Below are positions 16,204 through 25,065 of a stretch of DNA of 39,745 bases, piece by piece. Origin of the DNA: Chloroflexota bacterium (GTDB lineage: Bacteria > Chloroflexota > UBA6077 > FW602-bin22 > JAMCWG01). Below the pieces are notes generated by a model. That model was not told where the DNA came from. It saw only the letters and a program-made list of their open reading frames with translations, and ran no database searches. The position numbers and the translations under genes are program-made. The stretch's first letter is position 1. Each line of letters opens with the position of its first letter. The stretch covers positions 1 to 39,745 of the forward strand of contig JAMCWG010000161.1 in the NCBI GenBank assembly GCA_023475235.1, read 5' to 3'.

Positions 16204-17591
16204 CGCCCACTTCCCTCCGGCGAGAACGAGTCCGGTGGCAGGAATATGCCTCGCCTTTCCAAGCGATCGACAATCTTAGGCCGTAGGCCGGTGGGCCTCA
16301 GCTCGCCCGCCAATCTGTCTCCCTCACGATAGCCCTGGAGGTAGTGGAACTCGAAGATATCCTGGACAGTGATGATGTCTCCCTCCATACCAGCTATCTC
16401 GGTCACCCGGACCACCCGGCGGCTGCCGTCGGCCAGGCGGCTGAGGTGGACGATCAGGTTCAGGGCAGAAGCGACTTGCTCGCGGATGGCCCTCACCGGC
16501 AGGTCCAGGCTGGCCATCAGCACCATATTTTCGATTCTGGCCAGGGCATCTCGTGTAGAGTTGGCGTGGACGGTGGTGAGGGACCCTTCGTGGCCCGTGT
16601 TCATCGCCTGCAGCATATCGAAAGCCTCGCCGCTACGCACCTCACCCACGATGATGCGGTCAGGGCGCATACGAAGCGCATTGCGCACCAGATCTCGCTG
16701 AACGACCTGTCCCTTGCCCTCGATGTTCGGTGGGCGGGTTTCCAGGCGCACCACGTGAGGCTGCTGCAATTGGAGCTCGGCCGGGTCCTCGATGGTGACT
16801 ATCCGCTCGACGGGAGGGATAAACGAGGACAGGATGTTCAGCAAGGTGGTCTTCCCGGTGCCAGTCCCGCCAGAGATGACGATGTTCACTTTCCCCTCGA
16901 CGCACGCCCTCAAGAGCTCCACCAGTGCGGCGTTCAGCGTGCCCAAGCGGAGCAGGTCATCCACCGTGAGGACGTCTCTGGAGAACTTGCGGATGCTCAC
17001 TGTCGGGCTGTCGAGGGCCAGCGGCGGTATGACCACGTTGACCCGGGAGCCATCGGCCAGCCTGGCGTCCACCATTGGGGATGCCTCGTCCACGTGACGG
17101 CCGATTGGCCCGAGGATGCGGTCGATGATTCGCATCACGTGAGCATCGTCCCTGAAGACCGCCCGGCTCAGGTAGAGAATGCCCTTCTGTTCGACGTACA
17201 CCTGGTTGGGCCGGTTTACCAGGACCTCCGTTACGCTCCGGTCCCGCAGCAGCGGCTCCAGGGGGCCTAGCCCCAGCACTTCGTCGGCAATCTCTGTGCC
17301 CAGGCGCGCCCGTTCCGCTCGAGTGAGCGGAATCCCTTCCTTCAGCAACAACAGCCCGGCGGCTTCTTCTACCGACGGCCGGACCTTGGCCGGGTCGCCT
17401 CCGTTCAGCTTCTGCACATCCAGCACTCTGACTAGCTGCTCATGAATGCTGAACTTCAAGTCCATAAACGGATCGCCTGGCTGCTCGTCTGGACCCACGA
17501 TATGATTGTCTTCGGTCAACGAATGTTCAGAGGCATAGTGTCCATTAGGTTGATGTCCATTGCCTCGTTCTGCCACTTGGTTTATCGCCAT
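16188..17591 (-). CDS. cpaF: Tad pilus assembly ATPase CpaF/TadA
   Basis: 467 residues, secretion ATPase of the VirB11/TadA type that powers pilus extension (and retraction in some species). Visible motifs: Walker [10 protein letters not shown] (241-249), Asp box region [10 protein letters not shown], Walker B-type [11 protein letters not shown] (309-319) and His box [13 protein letters not shown] (333-345). The N-terminal 45 residues are polar and variable. ATG at 17591 is chosen, with AAAGGA upstream. It lies 32 bp after cpaE and overlaps tadB. Confidence 0.95.
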   Translation of the reverse strand: MAINQVAERGNGHQPNGHYASEHSLTEDNHIVGPDEQPGDPFMDLKFSIHEQLVRVLDVQKLNGGDPAKVRPSVEEAAGLLLLKEGIPLTRAERARLGTEIADEVLGLGPLEPLLRDRSVTEVLVNRPNQVYVEQKGILYLSRAVFRDDAHVMRIIDRILGPIGRHVDEASPMVDARLADGSRVNVVIPPLALDSPTVSIRKFSRDVLTVDDLLRLGTLNAALVELLRACVEGKVNIVISGGTGTGKTTLLNILSSFIPPVERIVTIEDPAELQLQQPHVVRLETRPPNIEGKGQVVQRDLVRNALRMRPDRIIVGEVRSGEAFDMLQAMNTGHEGSLTTVHANSTRDALARIENMVLMASLDLPVRAIREQVASALNLIVHLSRLADGSRRVVRVTEIAGMEGDIITVQDIFEFHYLQGYREGDRLAGELRPTGLRPKIVDRLERRGIFLPPDSFSPEGSGRWNRR

Positions 17592-17623
17592 TCTGATTCC
17601 TTTCCCAGCAGCCACGCTGCCTT

Positions 17624-18820
17624 CTACCTGCCAAATATGCCGAATAGCCCTCTGGAAGTTCTCGCCTCGCCACTGAGGATCCTGGCCAGATCGACCAGGT
17701 TGCGCGATATCTTTGCCCGTGCTCTCACTTCAAGGCACGGCTTGCCCACTTTGATGCACTGCGGCACCAGGGAGTCGTAGGGGACCCTCCAGAACACGGG
17801 ATAGTCCAGCACCTTTCCGGCTTCGTCAGGCTTCACCCCGCTGGCCTTGTACGGATTGTTCAGCACCAGCTTTACCTTGTCGCTGTAGGAGCGCTGCGAC
17901 TTCAGCATATCGAGCATCATCCTGGTGTTCTTGAGACAGGGAATATCAGGCGTCGAGACCACCAGCACCATGTTCGAGCGTTCCAGAACACTCGGGAAAG
18001 TGCCTCTCAATCGCGGCGCCGTATCGACGACAACGTAATCAAAGCTCTTGGCCATGATTTCCACGATCCGTCCGATTTCGTCGTTGGTGGTCCCATTCAT
18101 GTGCTTGAATTCCCCGGTTGAGGAGAGCACCTGGACCCCCGAGGGATGGCTGGACAGAAAACGCTTCAGAAGCTCCGGGTCCAGCCGGTCGATTACGCCC
18201 AGAACATCGCCGATGGTCTTCTCTGGAACGATATCCAGCATTATCGGCACGTCGCCCATCTCCAGGTTCAGGTCCAGCACGCCCACGCGGCGCCGGGTCT
18301 CCTGGGCCAGAGCGACGGCCAGATTGGTGGCCAGCGTTGTCTTGCCGACCCCGCCCTTGGCGCCCAGCACCGCGATTACTTCGCCCAGTGTCCCCGTGCC
18401 GGGGCCGCGACTCAGCAAGAGCCTTCTTCGCCGTTCTACCGCAATGATGGTGTCTATGGTCTTGGTGAGGTCTTCGAGCTTGAGCGGCTTGACCAGATAC
18501 TCTCGTGCGCCGGCCCGCATGGCCTTGCGAAGCGCTTCGCGGTCTCCTATAGAGGAGACGGCGATGACCGGAGCGGTGCCCGCCACGGTCAGCGACTCCA
18601 GGATCCGCAGGGGCCGCGCCAGCGGCTCCTCCAGACCCAGCAGCACCACATCCGGGCGCAGGCCCTCCATCATCGTCAGCGCCTCGGAATCGACCCCCGC
18701 CTCTCCCACGATCACCGCATTCACCTTGCTCAGCCCCAACTGGCGCTGCAGGGCTACCCGCTCCTCGGGCCGGTCCTCCACCAGCAGGACTTTCACTTCC
18801 AGCAGCCTGATATCGTCCAT
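17624..18820 (-). CDS. cpaE: CpaE/TadZ-like pilus localisation ATPase with degenerate receiver domain
   Basis: 398 residues. The N-terminal receiver-like domain (about 8-125) keeps the acidic pair (E15, D16) and K111 (YLVKPL), but the usual phosphoacceptor is Gly62 ([11 protein letters not shown]), so it is unlikely to be phosphorylated in the normal way. The C-terminal MinD/ParA-type ATPase (about 146-380) has a deviant Walker A KGGVGKTT (155-162) and VVVDTAPRL. TadZ/CpaE proteins position the pilus machine at the cell pole or membrane. ATG at 18820 follows GAGGA by 5 nt, just past the cpaB stop (18832-18834). Atypical receivers are common in this family, so the gene is not broken. Confidence 0.92.
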   Translation of the reverse strand: MDDIRLLEVKVLLVEDRPEERVALQRQLGLSKVNAVIVGEAGVDSEALTMMEGLRPDVVLLGLEEPLARPLRILESLTVAGTAPVIAVSSIGDREALRKAMRAGAREYLVKPLKLEDLTKTIDTIIAVERRRRLLLSRGPGTGTLGEVIAVLGAKGGVGKTTLATNLAVALAQETRRRVGVLDLNLEMGDVPIMLDIVPEKTIGDVLGVIDRLDPELLKRFLSSHPSGVQVLSSTGEFKHMNGTTNDEIGRIVEIMAKSFDYVVVDTAPRLRGTFPSVLERSNMVLVVSTPDIPCLKNTRMMLDMLKSQRSYSDKVKLVLNNPYKASGVKPDEAGKVLDYPVFWRVPYDSLVPQCIKVGKPCLEVRARAKISRNLVDLARILSGEARTSRGLFGIFGR

Positions 18821-18831
18821 TGCCGTCCTCA

Positions 18832-20244
18832 CTAGCGGGGCGCCGCTATCCAGCCGGCCGACACATACCCCTGCTTGCCGGTCTTCGGCACCTCAACCTT
18901 GTACCAGTCCGCCTCCTGGCCCAGCACGCTCAGCTCCGTCCCAAACGGCACCTCATCAATCACCCCCGAGCTGATCGTCGGCCCACTGCGCACCGACGCA
19001 CTGTCCACCGCCACCACCACTTTGTTCGCCGCCGACGCCGCTACCTGCGTGATCCCTACATTGTCCTGCACCACCTGCGCCGGCTCCAGAATCAAACCCG
19101 CCCAGTAGTTCGTCGCCTCGAAGTCGCTGGTCACCATGATGCTCCCCTTCACCGTCACGCTCGCCCCCGGCGGCAGGTCCGAGCCAAACCCCCACCGGTA
19201 GGGGAACGGCACCGCCGATTGCCCCCCAAAGTTGATCCCCACCCGGTACGACCCATCACGGGAGGCGAAGTTCTGCGAGTGAAAGGTCTGGCCCTGCACA
19301 TAGGTGAAGCCGGGGTCCGGCCCCTGGCTCTTGATGTTCGCCGTGGACACATTCTTCACCGTGATCTGCACCTCCATCTTGTCCCCCGCCTTCAGCCGGG
19401 TGGGCGAGATGGATACCGCCGTGATCTGCGCCTGCCCCTGCTTCAGCGGACTGCTTATCGTGCTCAGCGTCGCCTCCGCTACATCCACCACCGCAGCATC
19501 CTTGTAGGGCCGCAGCGCCAGACGCAGCTCCCCTCGCGCCTCGGCCAGCACCAGCCGCTGGGCCTGCTCGGGGTCCACGGCCACCGTGATCGACTTGGCC
19601 TCCGGCTGGGGCTTGGGACGGCCGGCCACCGGGGTGGCCTGCCCCTTCTGGCCGCCCCCGCCAAAGGCGCTGCCCGCCGTGTCGACGACGCCCTTGGCCG
19701 CTTCCTCATCCTGGCCCTCCATGAACTGGGCCACCGCCAGCACCTCAATGTCCTGCAGGATGATGGAGGCCATATCCTTGCCCATCGTCTTGGCATTGAA
19801 CACCCCAATGATGTCCACCCGGTCGCCCGGCAGGATGTTGCCGCCGGAGCCGATGACCTCGTTCACCTTGATGGACACCGCCCGCTTGGAGGGGGGCACG
19901 AAGAAGGTCAGGCCCGATTCCTCCCGCTGGGCGGTGAACTTCTTGTTCAACACCTGCTCGCCCTCGCTGATGGCCAGCCGGGTCACCTTTCCCTCCGCAT
20001 CCTTCACTGAGGCGAGGGCGTCGGGATGCTTGGCCGACTTGGGCATCTCCTGCTGCTTGAGCATGCCGGCCGTGACCTTGGTGCGGGCCGGTATGTCCTG
20101 GGCCGCCACCACTACCTTGGTCATCTCGATGGGCGGCGGCGGCAGCTTCGAGCGCTGGTCTATGTACCGATATGCTGCCAGAGCCGCCACCAGCCCCATT
20201 ACCAGGGCCAGCACGAATGCCGCTCTGCCGCGAAATAGTCCCAT
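18832..20244 (-). CDS. cpaB: CpaB/RcpC with C-terminal NBR1-like Ig and SH3-like domains
   Basis: 470 residues. A signal anchor (about 8-27), SAF domain (42-106; VVVAAQDIPARTKVTAGML), and RcpC domain (about 115-265; LPGDRVDIIGVFN, DPEQAQRLVLAEARGELRLALRP) form a standard CpaB, usually about 280-300 residues. Two extra domains follow: an Ig-like domain of the next-to-BRCA1 type (about 273-400; VPFPYRWGFGSDLPPG, YWAGLI) and a bacterial SH3-like domain (408-470; SASVRSGP, WYKV, YVSAGWI). These would sit outside the membrane and could bind cell-wall sugars or peptides in place of the missing secretin. GAAGGGAG precedes the ATG. A repeated Ala/Gly/Gln linker lies at 190-215. Confidence 0.9.
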   Translation of the reverse strand: MGLFRGRAAFVLALVMGLVAALAAYRYIDQRSKLPPPPIEMTKVVVAAQDIPARTKVTAGMLKQQEMPKSAKHPDALASVKDAEGKVTRLAISEGEQVLNKKFTAQREESGLTFFVPPSKRAVSIKVNEVIGSGGNILPGDRVDIIGVFNAKTMGKDMASIILQDIEVLAVAQFMEGQDEEAAKGVVDTAGSAFGGGGQKGQATPVAGRPKPQPEAKSITVAVDPEQAQRLVLAEARGELRLALRPYKDAAVVDVAEATLSTISSPLKQGQAQITAVSISPTRLKAGDKMEVQITVKNVSTANIKSQGPDPGFTYVQGQTFHSQNFASRDGSYRVGINFGGQSAVPFPYRWGFGSDLPPGASVTVKGSIMVTSDFEATNYWAGLILEPAQVVQDNVGITQVAASAANKVVVAVDSASVRSGPTISSGVIDEVPFGTELSVLGQEADWYKVEVPKTGKQGYVSAGWIAAPR

Positions 20245-20352
20245 CGTTGTGTCTCCCTTCTTGTCACCAGTCTGCTGTCCTTCCTCTCGTCAACTCTTGT
20301 ATCGATGCTTTGCCGGATGCCCATTCTTTCTTTCCGACGCGGCCGGCCGCAG

Positions 20353-21354
20353 CTAGCGCCAGAGCCGGACGCCGATCAGACCGCTCAATGTTCGCCCTGC
20401 CACGCCCCGGGCGCTGTGATCGAAGACCAGGCCGTTCAGCCAGCGGCCGTAAATCTCTGCCTGCCCGGCCTTCCCGACCACGCGCGTTATCTCAACCGGC
20501 CTGATAGCTATGACATCAATGTCTGACTTCCCCTTGGCATTGAAGAAGGATTCATCAGAAATGACCGGCACAAAGCCGACGTTAGGGCATTCGATATCGA
20601 GGACCGCGCACTTTGATGTATCACAGCAGGCGAGGGAGCTGACCGGCTGGCTCAGCAGCTCCGTGACGACATCAGCCGTCTTTGCGATATTGCCCGGCTC
20701 ACTCTGTATCGTCCACGGGTTAGCTTCGGATACCGCTGGCACGCTGCCCTGATAGCCGTGGAGGATATAGTACTTGTAGTCCTTTGCGCCGCTGCTATCG
20801 GGGTAGTCTACAGCCCTGAAGTTGCCAGGCTCTCCCGGCGGAGGGGTATCCTTCAGCAAGAAGTCGCCCTTCACCGTGTCTGTCAATGGAATCCCCCAGG
20901 GCCACAGGTCCCCTTCGGGCACATCGACGACTATCGCGGTGGCCGAAGCCCCCACAACCGCGTCGTTGATGCCGAGGACTCTGGCGAAAGTGAAGTTCAC
21001 ACGGCGACTGGCAGCGACCGTGATAGCCGGATTGACGTTCAGGACCTTCCAGGAAAAGGAGACGTTCGTCGTGTCCGTGGGGCCCGTGCCGATGCCATTG
21101 CGGCTGGCATAATCGAGAGCAGCCGCTCGCGCTGCCGCCTCGCTGTTCATTAACTCCCAGGCTCCCGCCAGCGCCGCTCCATCCACCCCATTCTGAAGCC
21201 GGCGCCGCGTCTCATACATCATCCCCCCATCCATCACGAGGCCCACGAAGCCCATCAGCACTGTCAGCACTATTGCCACCAGGACGGCGGTGGCACCTCT
21301 TTCATCGTCACGCAGCCTATGCAGGGCTCCTATCTTGTCAACAAACCTCAACAT
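20353..21354 (-). CDS. TadG-like pilus-associated protein
   Basis: 333 residues. The N-terminal Tad-type prepilin-like segment is clear (about 19-70; ERGATAVLVAIVLTVLMGFVGLVMDGG, then RRLQNGVDGAALAGAWEL), the mark of TadG/Flp-associated pseudopilins. The remaining 260 residues are extracellular and variable, with four cysteines clustered near 250-270 (LACCDTSKCAVLDIECP) that could form disulfides. No von Willebrand domain is visible. ATG at 21354 is chosen; the RBS is GGTGGGG. A TTGACA-17-AATACT-like site (minus strand, 21452-21480) could start an extra transcript here. Confidence 0.8.
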   Translation of the reverse strand: MLRFVDKIGALHRLRDDERGATAVLVAIVLTVLMGFVGLVMDGGMMYETRRRLQNGVDGAALAGAWELMNSEAAARAAALDYASRNGIGTGPTDTTNVSFSWKVLNVNPAITVAASRRVNFTFARVLGINDAVVGASATAIVVDVPEGDLWPWGIPLTDTVKGDFLLKDTPPPGEPGNFRAVDYPDSSGAKDYKYYILHGYQGSVPAVSEANPWTIQSEPGNIAKTADVVTELLSQPVSSLACCDTSKCAVLDIECPNVGFVPVISDESFFNAKGKSDIDVIAIRPVEITRVVGKAGQAEIYGRWLNGLVFDHSARGVAGRTLSGLIGVRLWR

Positions 21355-21589
21355 TGCCCCACCCCCGATGCCGTTAAGCTTGCCCACCACGCAGAATCAA
21401 CGTCCCGCACAGTTGAAACTCCTACCAGATGCTGGATATCTCCACGGCGCAAATACTCTGTACGCCACGCTCTATGTCAACGGCCATTGCCCTCGATCTG
21501 ACCGCGGGATTTCAGTGCACTTGCCGGTAGACCTTGGTATCGCATCCCACACGTTCCGGGTCCGTCTCCATCCACACGCCGGTCCGCCC

Positions 21590-22042
21590 CTATTCAGAGC
21601 GCATCGTCGACGTCGCTTGCAGAACGAAGCTGGACCTGCGGAAAGCTGCTTGCATCAGCGGAGTGATAATCGGTACGGTGTCATTCACCGTAACCGTGAC
21701 CGTGCTCGAGTTAGCCGAGCAGGTGAACGTAACGACGCTGCTGCCGACCAGTCCAGACATCCTGCTCGCGAATCGGTCCCGGACGCTCAGCCCATCGGCG
21801 CATGCAATGCACACGTTCGTGCATCCCGGATCGCCCCAGCGCACTGCCCCCCAGCGCGCTCCCTCGCGGGCCTCGTTGGTGATCACCACCCAGTTGAAAA
21901 AGACCCATCCACCCTCGATGATGCCGAACAACATTGTGAACAGCAGCATCGCGATGATGGCAAACTCGACGGCGGCCACTCCGCCGGTAGACCTCGCGAG
22001 GCTTCTCAGTGACGCAACTGAATTCTGCTTCCTTCCCTTCAT
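21590..22042 (-). CDS. TadE-like minor pilin (second of two)
   Basis: 150 residues. TadE domain at about 15-60: TGGVAAVEFAIIAMLLFTMLFGIIEGG followed by ITNEAREGARWGAV, the conserved N-terminal helix and motif. The C-terminal part is a beta-rich extracellular domain with paired cysteines (CTNVCIACADG). TadE-type pseudopilins are processed by the prepilin peptidase and help assembly. It starts 14 bp after the first tadE-like gene. The RBS is weak (GAAGAAG), so translation may be coupled. Confidence 0.85.
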   Translation of the reverse strand: MKGRKQNSVASLRSLARSTGGVAAVEFAIIAMLLFTMLFGIIEGGWVFFNWVVITNEAREGARWGAVRWGDPGCTNVCIACADGLSVRDRFASRMSGLVGSSVVTFTCSANSSTVTVTVNDTVPIITPLMQAAFRRSSFVLQATSTMRSE

Positions 22043-22056
22043 CTTCTTCACAATGT

Positions 22057-22518
22057 CTATACACGCATCGTGGCGGTGCCGGTCACGGTAATGAAAGGCC
22101 GGCGAAGTATGTCGCTGATATAGGCCCCCAGATAGACATCCACACTTACGGTGACCACCACAGGCTGGCGAAGCCCACCGCTGACAACCGTCACCCTTGG
22201 CGACGAAAGATCGGTGCGCGAGCCCCTGTAGCTCAGGAAGTAGCTCGTCGCCTTCGTTTGAGCGAGGTTCGGCGCGCACGGCGGGTCAGGATTGGCGGCA
22301 CATATCGATCCGTACCTGGCCCCCTCCCTTGCGGCATTGGTGGCCACCAGCCAGGCATCGAAGACCCGCCCAAAATCGAACATGCCGAGGACCAGGACAA
22401 CGAGGATGGTCAGAAGCAGAGCGAACTCCACCGCCGCCGCGCCCCGCTGGTTGCCTAGCCGGCGCCCAATGACTGTAAGTGTTCCGCTCGATACGATGCT
22501 CTTGAGCATCATGGCCAT
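22057..22518 (-). CDS. TadE-like minor pilin (first of two)
   Basis: About 153 residues. QRGAAAVEFALLLTILVVLVLGMFDFGR then TNAAREGARYGSI is a textbook TadE N-terminus; the C-terminal region is beta-rich with two or three cysteines. Several in-frame ATG codons (22518, 22512, 22509) make the exact start uncertain; none has a strong RBS. It lies 43 bp downstream of the prepilin peptidase. Two paralogous TadE proteins in tandem are common in Tad loci of Gram-positive-type cells. Confidence 0.82.
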   Translation of the reverse strand: MAMMLKSIVSSGTLTVIGRRLGNQRGAAAVEFALLLTILVVLVLGMFDFGRVFDAWLVATNAAREGARYGSICAANPDPPCAPNLAQTKATSYFLSYRGSRTDLSSPRVTVVSGGLRQPVVVTVSVDVYLGAYISDILRRPFITVTGTATMRV

Positions 22519-22561
22519 ACTCTCAAAAGCCGCTTCCTCAATTCGGTCGTTTCGCGTTGCG

Positions 22562-23131
22562 TCACGGCGACTGCCAGTGGTGAATGTACGCCGCCAGCAC
22601 GACGCCCAAGGCGATGGCCAGCCCATAGGGAAGCTTTGCCGAAAGCGCCGCGGGCTTCTCTGCATCGTAGGCGGCCAGCTTCACTCGCCAGGAGGCCGGC
22701 AGATGCAGCGCCGCCAGCGGCCAGACCAAACGGTCGACGAACAGATAAAGAATGTAACGCACCAGCCGCATGATGCTTCTGCGCCTGGCGACAATTACAA
22801 TGGCCAGCACACCACCGGCCACGGCCCCACACCACAGGGCCCAGAAGATGAACGGCCAACCGACCAGTGCCCCGACAGCCATCTGCAGCTTGACGTCGCC
22901 GCCGCCGATATAGCCGAGCATATACGGTACCATCAGAATGGCCAGCCCCAGCAGCCCGCCGCCCAGGCTCGAAAGCAACCCGCCCGGGCCGCTATGGAGG
23001 CCGTTCAGCACGATGCCCAGGCCAAAGGCAGGCACTGTCTGCCAGTTCGGTATCCACCGGTAGCGAACGTCGGTATACACCGAAGCCAACAGAAGGACTA
23101 CGAGAAGACCATCAATCAAATAAGCAATCAC
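22562..23131 (-). CDS. tadV: Prepilin peptidase, A24 family (TadV/CpaA)
   Basis: 189 residues, all-helical membrane aspartic peptidase. The two catalytic aspartates are visible: D21 in YTDVRYRWIPNW and D79 in GYIGGGDVKL. Standalone TadV/CpaA enzymes lack the N-terminal methylase domain of PilD, as here. It cleaves the leader of Flp pilins and TadE proteins. The GTG start at 23131 has AGAGGA 8 nt upstream. It follows the two pilin genes, before the TadE genes. Confidence 0.93.
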   Translation of the reverse strand: MIAYLIDGLLVVLLLASVYTDVRYRWIPNWQTVPAFGLGIVLNGLHSGPGGLLSSLGGGLLGLAILMVPYMLGYIGGGDVKLQMAVGALVGWPFIFWALWCGAVAGGVLAIVIVARRRSIMRLVRYILYLFVDRLVWPLAALHLPASWRVKLAAYDAEKPAALSAKLPYGLAIALGVVLAAYIHHWQSP

Positions 23132-23167
23132 CTGAACAATCCTCTCAGCTCCGGCTGGGGGGATCGA

Positions 23168-23335
23168 TCAATGCAGCGCTGCCAGTAAAGACGGGTCCAT
23201 CAGCTTTGCATTGACGGCCAGCCCCAAGGCGGTAGCGCCGGCGACGATCGCCAGAGCGATGAGGCCGGCGAGCAGAGCGTACTCTGCCGCGGCCGCGGCC
23301 TGCTCATTCTTCAAGGGCCTTCCGATCCGCTCCAT
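23168..23335 (-). CDS. flp2: Flp/Fap-type pilin (second copy)
   Basis: 55 residues. The polar leader MERIGRPLKNEQAAAA is followed by AEYALLAGLIALAIVAGATALGLAVNAKL; AEYALL is the Flp prepilin cleavage and helix motif (E18, Y19). The usual EEGATAAEYG of the leader is here EQAAAAAEYA, so it is a divergent pilin. It lies 115 bp after the first pilin gene, with a small GC-rich inverted repeat between (about 23369-23386) that may limit read-through. The RBS is weak. Confidence 0.85.
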   Translation of the reverse strand: MERIGRPLKNEQAAAAAEYALLAGLIALAIVAGATALGLAVNAKLMDPSLLAALH

Positions 23336-23450
23336 CTTTTCTCATCCCATTCCGGTAGCTGCCAGGCCGGCGAGGGAGCCTCCGCCGCCAGGAAGAAGCC
23401 CCCCACGCTGGCTAGGAGATCAGTTCGCCCTGACGAACCGTGGATGGCTG

Positions 23451-23618
23451 CTATCCGCCGGCCCCGGCGATCGTATCCGCCACGCCCTGTAGCTTGGTGT
23501 TGATGTTTTGTCCCAGCGCCGTTGCCCCGGCGATGATGATAGCGGCGATCAGGGCCACCAGCAGGCCATACTCCGCCGCCGTCGCTCCCTCTTCGTCCCT
23601 CCACAGCTTCTTGATCAT
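23451..23618 (-). CDS. flp1: Flp/Fap-type pilin (major copy)
   Basis: 55 residues: MIKKLWRDEEGATAAEYGLLVALIAAIIIAGATALGQ, then a short tail ending GAGG. The EEGATAAEYGLL motif is classical for Flp pilins cleaved by TadV before the hydrophobic helix, with E and Y needed for processing. ATG at 23618 is preceded by a strong GGAGGT, which the second pilin lacks, so this is probably the major subunit. It is the first gene of the locus, about 700 nt downstream of the candidate promoter at 24328-24355. Confidence 0.93.
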   Translation of the reverse strand: MIKKLWRDEEGATAAEYGLLVALIAAIIIAGATALGQNINTKLQGVADTIAGAGG

Positions 23619-24321
23619 TGTCGTTTTCACCTCCTCTCTTTTCGGCCTCGTCCAAAGCACAGTCCTGTTTGGGGAAGCTGATTCTCCGCTTTCACCTCCA
23701 TTTCACCTCCGTTCCCGCACCAGGAACACCCAGATAGGGAAGCCCGGGGTGCTGGCCGGAGTAAGGAGGCACGGCATATGTACCTCGCAGCCGGGTCGAT
23801 CGGACGGGCCGTGGTCAACCCCCCAACGTCGCCCATCCGAGACTGCGTTCGTACCGGGATGGTGGCGAGGTCGCAGAACCACGGGCATGGGCTCGCGTGC
23901 CCTGCTTCTGGCTTTAGTCCGGTTGGTCACCTGGCCCTGCGGCAGGCACAGCGTGGCCAGGGGTGCCGCAAATGCTCTTACCGCTCTGGCCGGCTCTTTG
24001 TGCCAGCTTCACGCTCCGCCGGCTCTTCTGGAGCCGGCTCCGGTGCTGACTGGCGTGCATTCGGAGCATCTCGCTCTATCGCCGCGGTTCCGGGGAGCAA
24101 AGCCTTCGCGCCTTGCCGGGCCTGGGCTGTCCTTCCAGTCCCATTCGGTGGATGCCTGCCCCGGCCAATGGCTCAACCACTGGCTACGGGTACTTGCGTC
24201 GCCTGGACAGAAGCGCAGAGGTTGTTGAGGTGAGGGATGTGCTTCGCTCTCGGGCTATGTGGACGGTTCAATTGTCGAGCTCGCTGACCCAGGCGGAGGA
24301 CCCAAGCAAACCTAGTCCTCA
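23619..24321 (-). other. About 700-nt untranslated leader of the Tad locus
   Basis: There is no protein-like frame on either strand over this GC-rich stretch. Read on the minus strand from the candidate start near 24321, it contains many inverted repeats, the best being GCCGGCTC/GAGCCGGC with a 5-nt loop (24018-24038), a GCAAGGC/GGCTTTGC hairpin (about 24100-24122) and a TGTCC/GGACA closure around 24130-24210. The density of stems suggests a structured 5' UTR. I could not match it to RNase P, tmRNA, cobalamin or c-di-GMP motifs. Confidence 0.4.
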
Positions 24322-24327
24322 ATATTC

Positions 24328-24355
24328 ATTGTAGACTGGTGCAAACCAAGTGTAA
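24328..24355 (-). promoter_or_regulatory. Candidate promoter of the Tad locus
   Basis: Minus-strand -35 TTACAC (24350-24355), a 16-nt spacer and -10 TACAAT (24328-24333). It lies in a stretch (about 24300-24470) poorer in GC than its surroundings. It is the best candidate upstream of the pilins, although promoters nearer the gene may exist. Confidence 0.45.
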
Positions 24356-24631
24356 CGAGTAATGCTCCCCATTTGCTCTATCCGGATTCTAACAATCCTC
24401 ATATGTCGAATTGCTCAACTGGAGGAGGGGAATTCTTCTACCCTGGTAGTGAGGAATCTCACCTTAAGAAACCGCACCCGGCGTTACAGTACTCGTCATC
24501 TCAAAGAGGGACATTACGGGAGCTTGCCGCTGTAGGGATTGTGGGTGAGGGATGGCCGGCAGTCGTTTCTTCCACGCGATGATACCCACGACTGCACAGG
24601 ACGATTTCCCCTTCCAGTCCAAGACCCCAGG
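24356..24631. other. Intergenic, relatively AT-rich spacer
   Basis: The gap between the divergent Tad locus and response-regulator promoters. It holds one possible hairpin centred on CTACC-CT-GGTAG (about 24433-24458) and no gene that I can support. Confidence 0.4.
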
Positions 24632-24660
24632 TTGTCGCGAGTAATCATTCGTTATATACT
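24632..24660 (+). promoter_or_regulatory. Candidate promoter of the response-regulator gene
   Basis: -35 TTGTCG (24632-24637), a 17-nt spacer and -10 TATACT (24655-24660). The transcript from about 24667 would have a 400-nt leader. In it, AGCGTCC (about 24925-24931) can pair with GGACGCT (about 24973-24979), and CCGG repeats form smaller stems. Confidence 0.6.
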
Positions 24661-25065
24661 AATTGTACAGGCACACGTATTCTCCCATGAATCTCTTGCG
24701 TGGCAATCCTCCATCACTGCCTACAGGAAATGCCTGCTATTATGCCGTACTTGGTCGTGAGAACAATAGTTTCGGTAGCAACAAGCACACAGGTTTCGCC
24801 GTCCTTTTTGAGATTTTCCCGCCCAGCACTGGTAGAACCTGTACATCGAGCCAAGTAAAGGCAAGCACCACCCGGCACCGGAAATACCCACCGGGACGAG
24901 ACACACTCGGATCGCCGAAGGGCATAGCGTCCTCTTCGCGCGGCGCTAGGGTCAGGGAAACATCAGGGGAAGGACGCTGGGCCATCAACCCAAGAATCGA
25001 GTCACGGCCAGGTTCGGGGCCGAAGGTAAAGGCATCGGCAGCCCTGCCTCTGGGGAGAAGGGGAG

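Noticed and set aside
18820-20010. 396-codon open frame on the plus strand
   Set aside because: Antisense to cpaB, with a biased Arg/His/Leu composition and no RBS.
23619-24321. RNase P RNA or tmRNA in the long GC-rich gap
   Set aside because: The universally conserved GAGGAAAGTCC and ACAGAA segments, and a tRNA-Ala-like end, were not found.
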